Positions 29,249 through 38,475 of a stretch of 64,000 nt of DNA are shown here, in pieces (position 1 is the stretch's first letter; every line of letters begins with the position of its first letter). A program made the translations under genes and the position numbers. Origin of the DNA: Acanthosoma haemorrhoidale. Taxonomy: Eukaryota > Arthropoda > Insecta > Hemiptera > Acanthosomatidae. The stretch is taken from positions 96,431,189-96,495,188 of the forward strand of contig OV884009.1 in NCBI GenBank assembly GCA_930367205.1, read 5' to 3'. The notes under the pieces were generated by a model, which was given only the letters and a program-made list of their open reading frames with translations, was not told the origin of the DNA and made no database searches.

Positions 29249-31632
29249 TCCCCCCTTTTTGAGACAGAGGGTAAAGCCCTTTGGAATAAGGCACGAGCTT
29301 ACTAGCATGAAATAAGTTTGACTCCTTTTTACGAAATCTACTATCTATTAAAAATATTACCTCTGAGATTTTCTGTTTTATTTTGAAAGGTCCTACTCTG
29401 ATCGCATCTAATTTATTTCTATTCAATTTGTTGCTGTTTTTTATATATACAAGGTCTCCAACTTCGTATTCAAACTTTTTAACATTTTTATCATAATACT
29501 TTTTATTTTGGCTATGTGTCTTTTCTGAGATTTTATAAGCTATTTCCCTATTATTTTCTAAATTTGTAATTTTATTTTCATTTAGTTCATCAGGTAAAAA
29601 TTATGCATCTATTCCAGTTAATAAGTAATTGGGGGTAAACCCAGTAGAACTATGTATCGTGTTATTGTATTCCTTGATACACTTTTCTGCTACTATTGGC
29701 CACGATTTATCTCTATTTTCATGAATTTTGCACCTTATTCTGTTAACTAGTGTTTGATTTTTCTTTTCATTTAATCCATTAGAAAATGCACAATCTACTG
29801 CTGTAAAAATTAATGTTATCTTTTGTTTATTTACATATTGTTTGAATTGTGCTGAATTTATACCAGGATATTGATCTGTTAATAATGTTTTTATATTTCC
29901 AGCTTTTTCTACTTTCTTGATTAGATTAATAAAATCTTTTGCTATTTGTGTTTTCGAGGTGCTGATATATGCGTATATTTTGAAATGATCTACTACCAAG
30001 TGTAGATATTTTATTGTACTTTTATTTGCTTTAAATCCTCCTATTGTATCTAAAGATATTATATCTAGTGGTTCTATTTCTGGACGAAGTTGAGACAAGG
30101 GAGCCTTAAAGCAACCTATTCTTGACTTATTTTTAATACATGTTTCACAAGATCTGCAAATCAATCTTATATTTTTATAAATATTTTTAAAATAAAATTT
30201 TTTTCCTATTGTTAAAATTAATTGTTTCATTCCTATATGACCTTGATCTTTATGTACACTTTCAATAAGTGAAATACCAAATTCTTCTGTTATCCATATT
30301 TTCTCACTCTTATTCAGTATTTTGTAAATTATATTATCTTTAATTATGCATTTGTCATCCAATTGTATTAGCTTTTGATTTTATTTTAAATCTTCCAGTT
30401 TTAATAAATTTGATGTTTTAATTGCAGAGTTATCATCTGTTTCTTTATTTGATTCTAAAACTGGATTTCTGGATAGACAATCTGCCTCCAGATTTTCTTT
30501 ACCTGGATTATATACAATCTCAAAGTCAAATTGTGAGATATAGTTTAAAATTTGTAGTAGTTCTGGATCATTACTTTTCTTCACTTTAAAATTTTCTAAT
30601 GGTCTGTGGTCTGTAAATACCACAATTTTTTTTCCTATCAGATAATATTGCCAGTAAAGTATAGCTTCTATAATAGCTAAACATTCTATAAATATTGCTT
30701 TTTTTGTTTTCTGAGCGTTTGTCAATTTTTTAGAAAAGAAAAATACTGACTTTAGAGATTTGTCTTCTTGTGGTTGTTTCAGAATTGCTCCAACTCCTTT
30801 AATACTTGCATCAGTGAATATGTATGTTGGAGCTTCTGGATCAAAATATTGCTAGCGCAGGAGCTGAGCATAAGTATTTTTTTGTTGTCTCGAAACAATC
30901 TTTACATTGTTTTGACCAGTGAAAATCTACATTTTTTCTTAATTAATTTCTTAAGGGATCTAGCAAAACAGTATGTTTTGGTATATACTCCAAATAGAAG
31001 TTTATTTTACCTAAAAATTGTCTAACCTGTTTCTTTGTTTGAGTTACAGAAAACTTTTTTTTTGCTGTGAGATTGTCATTCATTGGTTTTATATAATTAT
31101 TTCCTATTTCATGACCCAGATAAGTTATCTTGTTTTGTGCAAACTGACACTTTGATTCATTTAATTTAAATCTTTGTTCCTGTAGTGCTTTTAACACTAA
31201 TTCTACATGTTTTACATGGTCCTCATAATTGTTTGAATGAATCAATACATCATCTTTGTAGTTTACAGCAAACTTATGTAGGTTATTTCTTCTAATCACA
31301 CTTGACAAGACTCTTTGAAATATAGCCGGAGCAGACTTCAAACCATATGGCAAGCAATTCCATTGCCAATGACCATGATGGGTTACGAAAGCCAATTTAT
31401 ATTTATCCGTTTCACGTATCGACCAAAACGCCGAATTTACATCCAATTTTGAAAAAAAAAAACAGTTCCTGGCGCGTACTGTCAGATCATCAATCCTAGG
31501 AAACGGTTGAATTTCTGGCACAATTATTTTATTTAGTTCCTTAACGTCAATAAAAAATCGTGATCTTTTTCCTTCTTCATTCTTAAATACCATAGTGACA
31601 GGAGCTGCATAAGGGCTGCTTGATTCTTCAAT
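29244..31632 (-). pseudogene. B2 RT-RNase H-integrase, broken
   Basis: It is co-linear with the B1 pol ORF at over 90% identity by eye. Fragments are RT at 31593-30943, RNase H at 30725-30381 and integrase at 30362-29601, with the C-terminus at 29426-29244. Changes include a TAA at 31632 just upstream of RT, loss of three codons in the SIPVRE region, YKDD in place of YIDD at the catalytic site, and frame breaks near 30860, 30370 and 29600. In the integrase, the residues around the catalytic glutamate read NGLNEKKNQT. RT is inactive because of YKDD and the breaks. Confidence 0.9.
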
Positions 31633-32241
31633 TTAACCAGCTTTTGATAATTCATCCACTTGCGTTTCAATTTCAATTTTGTCTTGAAATGAGCATCTGT
31701 ATGGTTTCTTCGAAATATATTTATTTTGTATTAATTTTACTGTTGCTTCATAACCTTTTATTTTTCCTATGTCGCATTTACATTTAGCAAAAATTTCCTT
31801 ATTTTTTTGTATAGTATTTTCTATCTTGTTTATAACTGATATTTCAGTCTTATTAATTTGCCGATCTTTTTGTTTTGTTATCTCTTTTTGTGTTATTATT
31901 AAGTTTTCATCTTGACATAAATTAAATTTTTTTATTAAATCTAATCCTAATAGAAAATCATCTTTAAAATTAATACTTTTCACAATAAAAAACTGAAAAT
32001 TTTCTTCCATATTACCGATTTTAATTCTTAATACAACCGTACCCTCTGTTTTTGCTACTCCTGTTACCCCTTTTATATTATCTCTCCCACTTATTATTTT
32101 TTTAATTTCTTTATTATTATTTAAAAATTCATAATTTATCAAAGAAATATTAGATCCAGAGTCATAAAGACCAATAGCTGGATTTCGATTAGCGAGAAAT
32201 TTTATTTTAATAAGTGGGAGGACTACTCGTTTTTTGCCCAT
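31633..32241 (-). CDS. B2 protease region
   Basis: A minus-strand frame of 202 codons contains LYDSGSNISLI near residue 28, an aspartic protease active site of the DSG type. FLLGLDLIKKF lies near residue 93, and the tail (YRCSFQDKIEIETQVDEL) leads into RT. The frame ends at the TAA that separates it from RT. In an intact element it would be part of the same polyprotein. This region is missing from B1. Confidence 0.8.
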   Translation of the reverse strand: MGKKRVVLPLIKIKFLANRNPAIGLYDSGSNISLINYEFLNNNKEIKKIISGRDNIKGVTGVAKTEGTVVLRIKIGNMEENFQFFIVKSINFKDDFLLGLDLIKKFNLCQDENLIITQKEITKQKDRQINKTEISVINKIENTIQKNKEIFAKCKCDIGKIKGYEATVKLIQNKYISKKPYRCSFQDKIEIETQVDELSKAG

Positions 32242-32703
32242 TCAGAGCTTGCTATCATATCTTGAACTTCTCCATTACTTGTAATCTTAATATTCTCATT
32301 TTTTTATTTTTTGCAATTTTTTATCTTTTAAACGACACAAACTCTTTAAATGAAATCTATTTTGAAAACCTAATTTTTTACATATTGTACATGGTTTTTT
32401 CTAGCTTGAACATTTTTGTGTTTCTTTTTCTTTCATTTAACTTACCAAATTGTTTTAATGTTGCCATTAAATTTTCCATGCTTACAATAGACTTTCTTTC
32501 TAATTTATTTTGTAAAATTTTGTAAGTTAATTACAATCAGATTAATTTGAGTATTTAGTGAGATACTTTCATCTATTTCTAACAATAAACTTCTTTTCTT
32601 TAACGCATATTCTAACAGGGAACCATTTACATATTTAAAATTATATGGATATGCTATATCAGTCCAGGACTGTGCTGAGAAGGTTTCAATAAAGGAATTA
32701 TTC
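32242..32703 (-). pseudogene. B2 gag C-terminal part with a zinc-binding segment
   Basis: No long frame is open, but near 32395-32339 the minus strand encodes CTICKKLGFQ..H....C with spacing C-X2-C-X9-H-X4-C. This is a probable nucleocapsid zinc-binding element, unlike the two compact knuckles of family A. The surrounding frame has stops. Confidence 0.55.
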
Positions 32704-33261
32704 CTAATTAAACATTGAGTTCTGTTTCCAGAATATATTGTACCAATCTAATGCAGACTTTTCTAAGAATAATCTTATAGCTTCTGCATATTTGTCTTGA
32801 GTAATCTCCACTCTAGCACACTCCTGAACGGATAAATTTAGCCATACATTAGCCTTTAAATTTTCACCATTAAATTTGTCAATAACCATATCTTTAACCC
32901 GAGAACACATATGTTTTTCTACGGTACCTGTTATAGCATTATTTGTCTTAGGTATAACCTCTTCTAAATATTCATCATAAAATGTCACATTACCTTCTAC
33001 ATCCAAATAAATCTTGCTGAGCTCTTCAGTCATTGTCAACACTATTTTTTGAGATTTGTTTTGAATTCTCAAACTCTTCACCACATTCTTCACTACTGTA
33101 GTATCGAAGAGTTGTTTATGCTGAGCGCTAGACTGTTCATCTTTTGGAAATAAATAACTTTCCGTTTGGCCAACCAGCTGAATCGTCGTAACTACCACTA
33201 CAGTGCTTCTGGAATCTTCACCAGCTTCTGAGATGAAATGAAATTTCGCCTTTGTCTCCAT
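32704..33261 (-). CDS. B2 gag, N-terminal part
   Basis: The ATG at 33261-33259 opens METKAKFHFISEAG, and the frame runs for 185 codons. The start codon overlaps the last bases of the 12-mer primer site, so there is virtually no leader between LTR and gag. The product has no strong motif apart from a C-terminal stretch (YAEAIRLFLEKSALDWYN) that resembles gag capsid segments of Gypsy elements. Identification rests on position and on that stretch. The frame closes at 32704, while the zinc-binding segment lies further downstream in broken sequence. Confidence 0.75.
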   Translation of the reverse strand: METKAKFHFISEAGEDSRSTVVVVTTIQLVGQTESYLFPKDEQSSAQHKQLFDTTVVKNVVKSLRIQNKSQKIVLTMTEELSKIYLDVEGNVTFYDEYLEEVIPKTNNAITGTVEKHMCSRVKDMVIDKFNGENLKANVWLNLSVQECARVEITQDKYAEAIRLFLEKSALDWYNIFWKQNSMFN

Positions 33262-33271
33262 TGTATTGATT
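33260..33271 (-). other. Self-priming site of B2
   Basis: On the minus strand AATCAATACAAT follows the 5' LTR without a gap. Its exact complement ATTGTATTGATT lies inside the same LTR (33430-33441). No sequence complementary to a tRNA 3' end starting with TGG is present. Tf1 of fission yeast primes in this way, with an 11-base match between the RNA 5' end and the site beside the LTR. Confidence 0.8.
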
Positions 33272-33582
33272 TGTAAGTTTCGAATTCAGAAACTTAAAGG
33301 AGGAGGAGTTTCTCAGGTTATAAATCGAACACTTGCAGATGCAGTTTAGAACTGTAATATTAAACATATGTACACATTAGCTAGCGCTACAAATATAACA
33401 ATAAACCAATAAAACTTATAACTAACCTGAATCAATACAATTGTCGATAATAAGTGTTGACCATTGTCTTAACAAGAGTACCCATATTCAGGAGGTTACA
33501 ACTCAGAGCATCTTCGATCTTAGCGCGCTCAGTAGGGACCTAACATATGTGCCGAAGTTTGACGGTAGCGTTCAAACTTACA
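33272..33582 (-). repeat. 5' LTR of B2
   Basis: The 311-bp LTR carries the primer 12-mer at its positions 142-153. It differs from the 3' LTR mostly in the first 120 bases of the minus-strand orientation. Confidence 0.95.
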
Positions 33583-33592
33583 TATATATATA
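33583..33592. repeat. (TA)n tract between B2 and A6
   Basis: TATATATATA links the LTR of B2 to that of A6. Confidence 0.85.
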
Positions 33593-33774
33593 AGTTAAAG
33601 CTAGAGGCAAGTTTATGTTGTAAACTAATACGATTATGGGAGGTAAACAACCCATGATCCTATGTAGGTCGGATTACTAAAGATAATAAAGGCAGTCTCT
33701 TTACATAAGTTCGAGAGTGTAGTTCGTTTCCCTCTTCCTATTCTTTCTTAAAGCTTAACCTCCGACAATTAACT
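33593..33774 (+). repeat. 5' LTR of A6
   Basis: It runs from AGTTAAAGCTAGAGG to GACAATTAACT and is closely related to the left LTR of A5. It contains ATGGGAGGTAAACAACCC and ATAATAAAGGCAGTC. Confidence 0.9.
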
Positions 33775-33793
33775 GGTGCTGAAACCCGGGAAC
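33774..33793 (+). other. Primer binding site of A6 (tRNA-Phe type)
   Basis: TGGTGCTGAAACCCGGGA adjoins the LTR. It has one mismatch to the complement of tRNA-Phe. Confidence 0.8.
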
Positions 33794-33882
33794 CTAGTAC
33801 GGCGGAGCGAAAAGTAATAATTTTCTTTTCTTTGTTTTTTTTTTCGTTCTTTCGCTTCACGTTTTTTTTCTCTCTCAATAAA

Positions 33883-35041
33883 ATGCCAGAGAGAGTGTTA
33901 CGACCCCCGGTGCTTAGTGCAGCAACAGATATACCGCAGTTACCTCAAACAACCATGGCAGCGGCTCAAGCGAATACATTGGCGAGGATGAAGATCCAGG
34001 CGATTACGGCTCAGGATATGAGGAAGTCGATTTTGGATCTGGAAAGATTCGCAGGCGAGACCGGGGAACTAAATCATTTCCTTAAGGGGGCGACCGGCTG
34101 ATTACACGGATAGAGGGGAAACGGTCGGAGGACCTGATAACGGAAGGGGACGTAGAATCGCTGAGGGCAGCTCTGGTGTGCAGAGTGAAGCGGAGTGTCG
34201 TGAACATGATCCAGGCCGACGAGGAAACCTCGTGGAACGTGGTGAAGGAGCGACTGAAGAGAGCGTTCGGTGGGGGAAGATGGACCCCGGAAGAGGACAT
34301 TTTTAAACTCCTCAGGGAAACGAAGAGACACCAGCAGACGAACGGGCAGTACACCGGAGCGATGCTGGCAAGATACAACAATATCATGGAGAAGATGTGG
34401 GAAAAAGTAAGTGTGGCGGAAGTAGAAGCCAGGTTGGCGTTCTTATCAACTATCCTGAAAGTACAGCTAGCGAAGGAAACTGGAAGAAAGGAGGGGTTAC
34501 CGAGAGAACGCACATTTCTGGAATCTGTCCAAGAAGTGGTGGACACCAGTGCCAGAGTGGAAGACACCACAGTTGGTGAGGAAGAAACGGGCTGGAGAAG
34601 AGTGCCGTATAGAAGGCCCAAAACCACGCCATCGTATGGAAGAGGAAGGAGGCGGAGTACGGTGGAAGAGAAAGAGTAATGGCGAGGGATAGGAGCCGAG
34701 GAATTGTGGGGCGCTCCAGAAGGTGAGACGACAGGAAGTGCTATGAGTGTGGGAAAGCAGGACATTTGGTAGCACAGTGCCCACGCACTAGTTGCTTTGA
34801 ATGTTGTACGGAAGGGCATGTAGCCAGGCAGTGCCCGTATATGAGCCGACGCAGAGACGGGAACAGACCTGAACCGATGGAGATAAACGCTCGGAGAATA
34901 CGGAGGAAGGAGAGGTCGCAGGCAGAAACGTCAGAGACCTCGGAAACATCTGAGACAGAAGAAGAGAGGGAAGAACCAGGAAACCGAATGGGTTGGAGAA
35001 GCGGCAGTACTCGGAGGACCACTCGACGACAAACATTATAG
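33883..35041 (+). pseudogene. A6 gag, frameshifted, two zinc knuckles
   Basis: The ATG at 33883 opens MPERVLRPPVLS. The frame shifts near 34095 and again near 34680. The middle frame (34176-34679) has RWTPEEDIFKLLRE and FLSTILKVQL. The last frame has the knuckles CYECGKAGHLVAQC (from about 34741) and CFECCTEGHVARQC. Between 34680 and 34735 the sequence is shorter and garbled. All parts align with A4 gag. Confidence 0.88.
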
Positions 35042-35099
35042 GAGAGAGGAGAACGTGATATCTGAGCAGAGTGGTGGCGGAGAGGCAACCACACGATAG

Positions 35100-35895
35100 T
35101 AAATAATAGTGTGAAAGTCATGGATAGCGGTCTGCCTATAATCAAAGTCGTGAGGGGAGTGAAGTGTCTAGTGGATACTGGGAGTACCAACACTATAATG
35201 TGTCGGGAGACACTAGAGAGGATGTGTGAAGGAGAGAGGATGCCCCAAATACAGGTATGCTCTTGTAACTTGATCAACCTGGGGGGCCCCTGTAGGGGTG
35301 GCGATTTAGGGGCAGAAGGGGCAGTGGATGTACTGGCCTCGGACTGGGCTGCCGAGTTTAGGGGGGGGGGTGAAGGAGTTAGAGGTTTTAACCTCTGGGG
35401 CCTGGGGGAGAGTACGCTTGCGGCATACTCTTTTTGGATGTTGAAATTCATTAACTGGGGGGTCCCTATGGCTTGCTATACCCTACAAAGGTCCGTGCGA
35501 CATACGTCCAGTTAAGGGGGAGAGCCTCACTTATAATAATTAAAAGCACTCACCTGTCTTCACGGGAACAAAGCGCCACTGACTAAAATATCAAACTTTA
35601 CCAAATTTTAGTTCTTGCCACAATGGAAGATGGATAGCGTCTCTTGTTCAGAAACTATGCATTCAGTTTTGACAGAACGAGAGCTAGGTTAATTTCGAGA
35701 TAAGATTTTTGAATGTTTCAAGTTTAGTTGCAACAATCGATTTCCGTAAGGTCAAAAGGGAGGCAGTAATGGGGCTAAATAGATGGGAACGCGATGAGGA
35801 GAGTTTAAGAGTTCACGCGGTAGAAAAGATGCCCCGGGAATATGAAGGGATCATAGGGTCGATTTGCTAGGTAAAGTAGGAGTAAAGGTTAGGAA
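35100..35895 (+). pseudogene. A6 protease, split by an insertion
   Basis: The first part (35111-35297) has LPIIKVV and LVDTGSTNT and ends at NLGGPC. The second part (from 35739) continues with KREAVMGLNRWERD and EKMPREYEGIIG. Removing the intervening sequence brings the two parts into register with A5. A further frame loss occurs at the expected GCDLLG. Confidence 0.85.
35298..35738. mobile_element. Insertion of about 440 bp of unknown class in the A6 protease
   Basis: The sequence between CCCTGTA and CGTAAGGTC has no match in the other family A copies. It starts G-rich (GGGGTGGCGATTTAGGGG) and ends in AT-rich DNA. GTA is repeated at both borders and may be a short target duplication. No terminal inverted repeat, poly(A) tail or coding region was recognised. 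Confidence 0.6.
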
Positions 35896-35978
35896 CGAAA
35901 AGGGGCGATAGGACATTCGATTACCTATTCGAATTCGAAGGTATAGGTGCCTGGGACTAGGGAGAGAAGTAGGGTGAG

Positions 35979-36896
35979 ATGAGGGGGGGGGGGCGAGTAG
36001 GAGCGCTAAGGAAAGCAGAAGATTGGAAAGGGGAGCTTAAGAGAAAATACATAGATATTTTTTGCAGGGAAGGCGAGCGATTGGGGCTCACAGGTAGAAC
36101 TGTACACGAGATTCCGCTCAAGCAAGACAGGGTGAGTTATGTAAAGGAGGTATCCGCAAGCTCTGAGGCACCACATTCGGGAGAAGCTAGACAACCTAAA
36201 GAAGCACGGGATTATAGTGGACAGTACATCGCCACATAACAGCCCCATGTGGGTGGTTAAGAAAAAGACTGAGGAAGGTGGGGGCCCAGACAAATATAGA
36301 GTCGTAGTGGACTACAGAAAACTTAATGAGAATACGGTTGATGAAAAATATCCAATCCCCAAGTTCGACGACATTTTGGACAGGCTAATCGGGGCGAAGA
36401 TACTTAGCACTCTTGATCTTAAAGCGGGGTATCACCATATTCAAATGCACCCTAGTGACCGACACAAGACGGCATTCACGTTTGAGAGAGGCCACTATGA
36501 GATTACGAGGATGCCATTTGGCCTGAAGAATGCACCCATTACCGAGGCGGAAAGTAGGTATAGTGCGCTAGAGCGGGAATTAGTAGGGATAGTCTGGGAG
36601 ATAGACCATTTCCGGCCCTACATGTTCGGGAGAAGGTTCCGGGTGCACACTGACCACAGACCGTTACAGTGGGTCGGTAAATTATAACCCCTCGAGTCGT
36701 CGGCGAGGGTCATGCGTTGGAAGGAGTTCCTCAGCCTATACAACTTGGAGGTAATATATAAGCCCGGTAAGGAAAACGTCGTGGTGGACTGGCTGTCCCG
36801 GGCGATGGTGGTCAACGCACTTGACCAAGATCAGGAGGAATCCTCCCGGGACGGAATGCAGTTCTTGCGAGAATGGACGCCGGAGAGAAAAGAACA
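35979..36896 (+). pseudogene. A6 RT N-terminal half fused to RNase H
   Basis: RT begins near 36020 (ELKRKYIDIFCREGE), changes frame near 36150, and proceeds with DYRKLNENT and LDLKAGYHHI to FGLKNAPIT. The next residues are EAESRYSALEREL of RNase H, so the palm with the catalytic YMDD, the thumb and the first RNase H aspartate are gone. RNase H continues with HTDHRPLQW, a TAA follows at 36685, and the next frame holds VVDWLSRAM and the linker up to about 36896. The deletion happens to be in frame. Confidence 0.9.
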
Positions 36897-37235
36897 CTGC
36901 TCACTGCTAGAATGTGTGGATAAATATAATGAAACAGAACATACAGTAACTTGTTTTCCACCCAAGTATTTATTAGATGGCACAGATACAAGCATTTTAC
37001 CTGAAGAATTAAAAAAAGGAAACAATAAAGAAAACTGGATGAATGACAGTAAATTAGCCTTAGAAAGAACAAAAAAGTCTCATGAATATAACAAGAAAGT
37101 ATTTGATAAAACAAGAAAACATTGGGAATTTAACACATGAGATACAGTATATATAGGGAATGGCAACAAATTAAACAGGACAAAACTAGATGAATTAAAA
37201 ATTGGTCCCTTTGTTTCAGTTTCAGTTTATTCACC
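36897..37235 (+). pseudogene. Family B-like integrase C-terminus fused to A6
   Basis: The frame continues without a break from A6 into LLECVDKYNETEHTV. It then has FPPKYLLDGTD, KKSHEYNKKVFDKTRKHWEF and, after a TGA, GNGNKLNRTKLDELKIGPF. These align with the end of B1 integrase (EEYNNTIHSS, TPNYLLTGID, NKLNRDKLDAIRVGPF) at roughly half identity. So it is a third, divergent member of the B lineage. It breaks off near 37210. Confidence 0.8.
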
Positions 37236-37470
37236 CCGACTTCAATAATTGTCTTACATATATATATATATATAATTCATAAAACAAAGGATTGAATTTT
37301 AATATCCATTAATACAAATTTAAAAGTTGCGGTGATTAAACTGTATACTCCTATAGTATCTATCTCTGTATTATTTATGTAGCACGAAGTATTGATTTTT
37401 CAGTAATGATTTGTTCAATCTGGTGGACCAGTTTTCTAAGCCATGGACTTAGGATAGCTCGCAGAGCACC
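37236..37470. other. AT-rich link with a short (TA)n tract
   Basis: (TA)n lies at 37257-37273. TTTCAGTTTATTCACCCCGAC at about 37217-37237 just before it may be a transposon end. Nothing else is recognised. Confidence 0.4.
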
Positions 37471-37489
37471 GTACTTTTGGCTTAGTGGG

Positions 37490-37960
37490 GAGAGGGGGAC
37501 GATCTATGTCAATACTCTGGGTGATTCAAGTTATAGTGATATTAGCTAGTGCAGACTGTGCGAAGGAACCTGGACGCAAACCATATTGGAAAGTGTCGAG
37601 TTTGGACTGTTCATTGGATATTTTTGTTCGGACTGGTCTTTCGAGAGGTTTGAAGATGAAAGTATGGAGAGATGGGGAGTAGTTGTTTGGTGATATTGTT
37701 TTTAAGGATCGCAATAAGGCTTTTGTTTTCTCAGAAGTTAATAAGACTGAATTTTGAAGGGGAAAATTGTATATATGGAGAAGAACGTACAGGATACCTT
37801 TAAGGGATAGTTTTATTAACGTAACAATAATACCGTGAGGACCAGTAGCATTACGTAGGTTATAAGGTCCGTGGAAGAGAACGCTTACGGAGCTGATGCG
37901 ATCCACAGGTCATTAAAACCGGGGGAATCCAATCTGGCTGTGATAGTGGGAAAATAGGAG
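37490..37960 (-). pseudogene. CR1-like LINE reverse transcriptase fragment
   Basis: The minus-strand frame 37906-37526 encodes NATGPHGIIVTLIKLSLK, then KTKALLRSLKTISPNNYS and QSKLDTFQYGLRPGSFAQSAL. These fit the LINE RT motifs (ATGPDGIP, FQSGFRPGHST) of the CR1 group, with several changed residues and an internal loss where HYRPISLL is expected. The piece covers only RT blocks 1-3. It is an old, truncated LINE copy, distinct from the Jockey elements of this window. Confidence 0.65.
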
Positions 37961-38371
37961 CAATTACTGCAATAAGAAAGTCATTAATACCGTTACTAAA
38001 TTCTTGCATGAAACCTTGAAACTTTACTTGGGGGCATGATCTGTTCCAAGGTAGTTATTTTGATACTATTAAGAGGGGTCATTATTAATTACTTGGTAAA
38101 TAGTTTTCTATGTTATTAATGAAATGAAAAATATGAATTGGGTTTTCAGGGGTCAATAGTTCAATACAAACATCACTAACATCGTTTTTGCAGCCGTAAT
38201 GGAACCTTTGCTTATATAATAACTCGAATTGCTTGCATAAGATTACTTGAGCATGGTTTGTGAACCAATGAAATTTGTTTGTTCATTATCCTACGGTGGC
38301 TAGTATAAAGCAGTAAACAATGTAAACCATTGCAAAATATTATATAATTCTACGCTGACTATAGAGATTAC

Positions 38372-38475
38372 CTTCTCATTTATTAAGACCTTAGTCAGAT
38401 CAATTTCTTCTTTTATACGATAAAGTGAAGCCATACTAGTAAGCGCTTTTAATTGTCTACTTAAAAACGAGAATT
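38372..38475 (-). CDS. Exon of the unrecognised host gene
   Basis: The exon has 104 bases, with acceptor CTAAATGCAG and donor GAGAAG/GTAATC. It needs one base from the previous exon and ends in phase 0, which fits the exon at 19061-19279. Only one of its three frames is open. The 34 residues contain FSFLSRQLKALTSMASL and YRIKEEIDLTKVLINEK, a helical piece. If the joint is right, the intron between them is 19 kb and is filled by the solo LTR, A4, A5, B2, A6 and the CR1-like fragment. Confidence 0.5.

Larger units (their letters stand above)
28937..33582 (-). mobile_element. Gypsy-type element B2, full length, self-primed type
   Basis: LTRs of 312 bp (28937-29248) and 311 bp (33272-33582) with ends TGTAAGTTT and AAACTTACA enclose 4 kb of internal sequence. 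Minus-strand order is gag, zinc-binding segment, protease, RT, RNase H and integrase. TATATA borders both ends. The LTRs differ at many positions, mainly in U3, so the copy is older than B1. No tRNA primer site follows the 5' LTR. Instead a 12-mer there complements the LTR. Several stops and frameshifts break pol. Confidence 0.9.
33593..36896 (+). mobile_element. Gypsy-type element A6, 3'-truncated and internally deleted
   Basis: From the left come a 5' LTR, a tRNA-Phe-type primer site, gag, protease (split by an insertion), the first half of RT, and RNase H. The RT palm with YMDD is deleted at about 36540. Integrase and the 3' LTR are absent. The sequence turns directly into a family B-like integrase end at about 36897. 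Confidence 0.9.
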
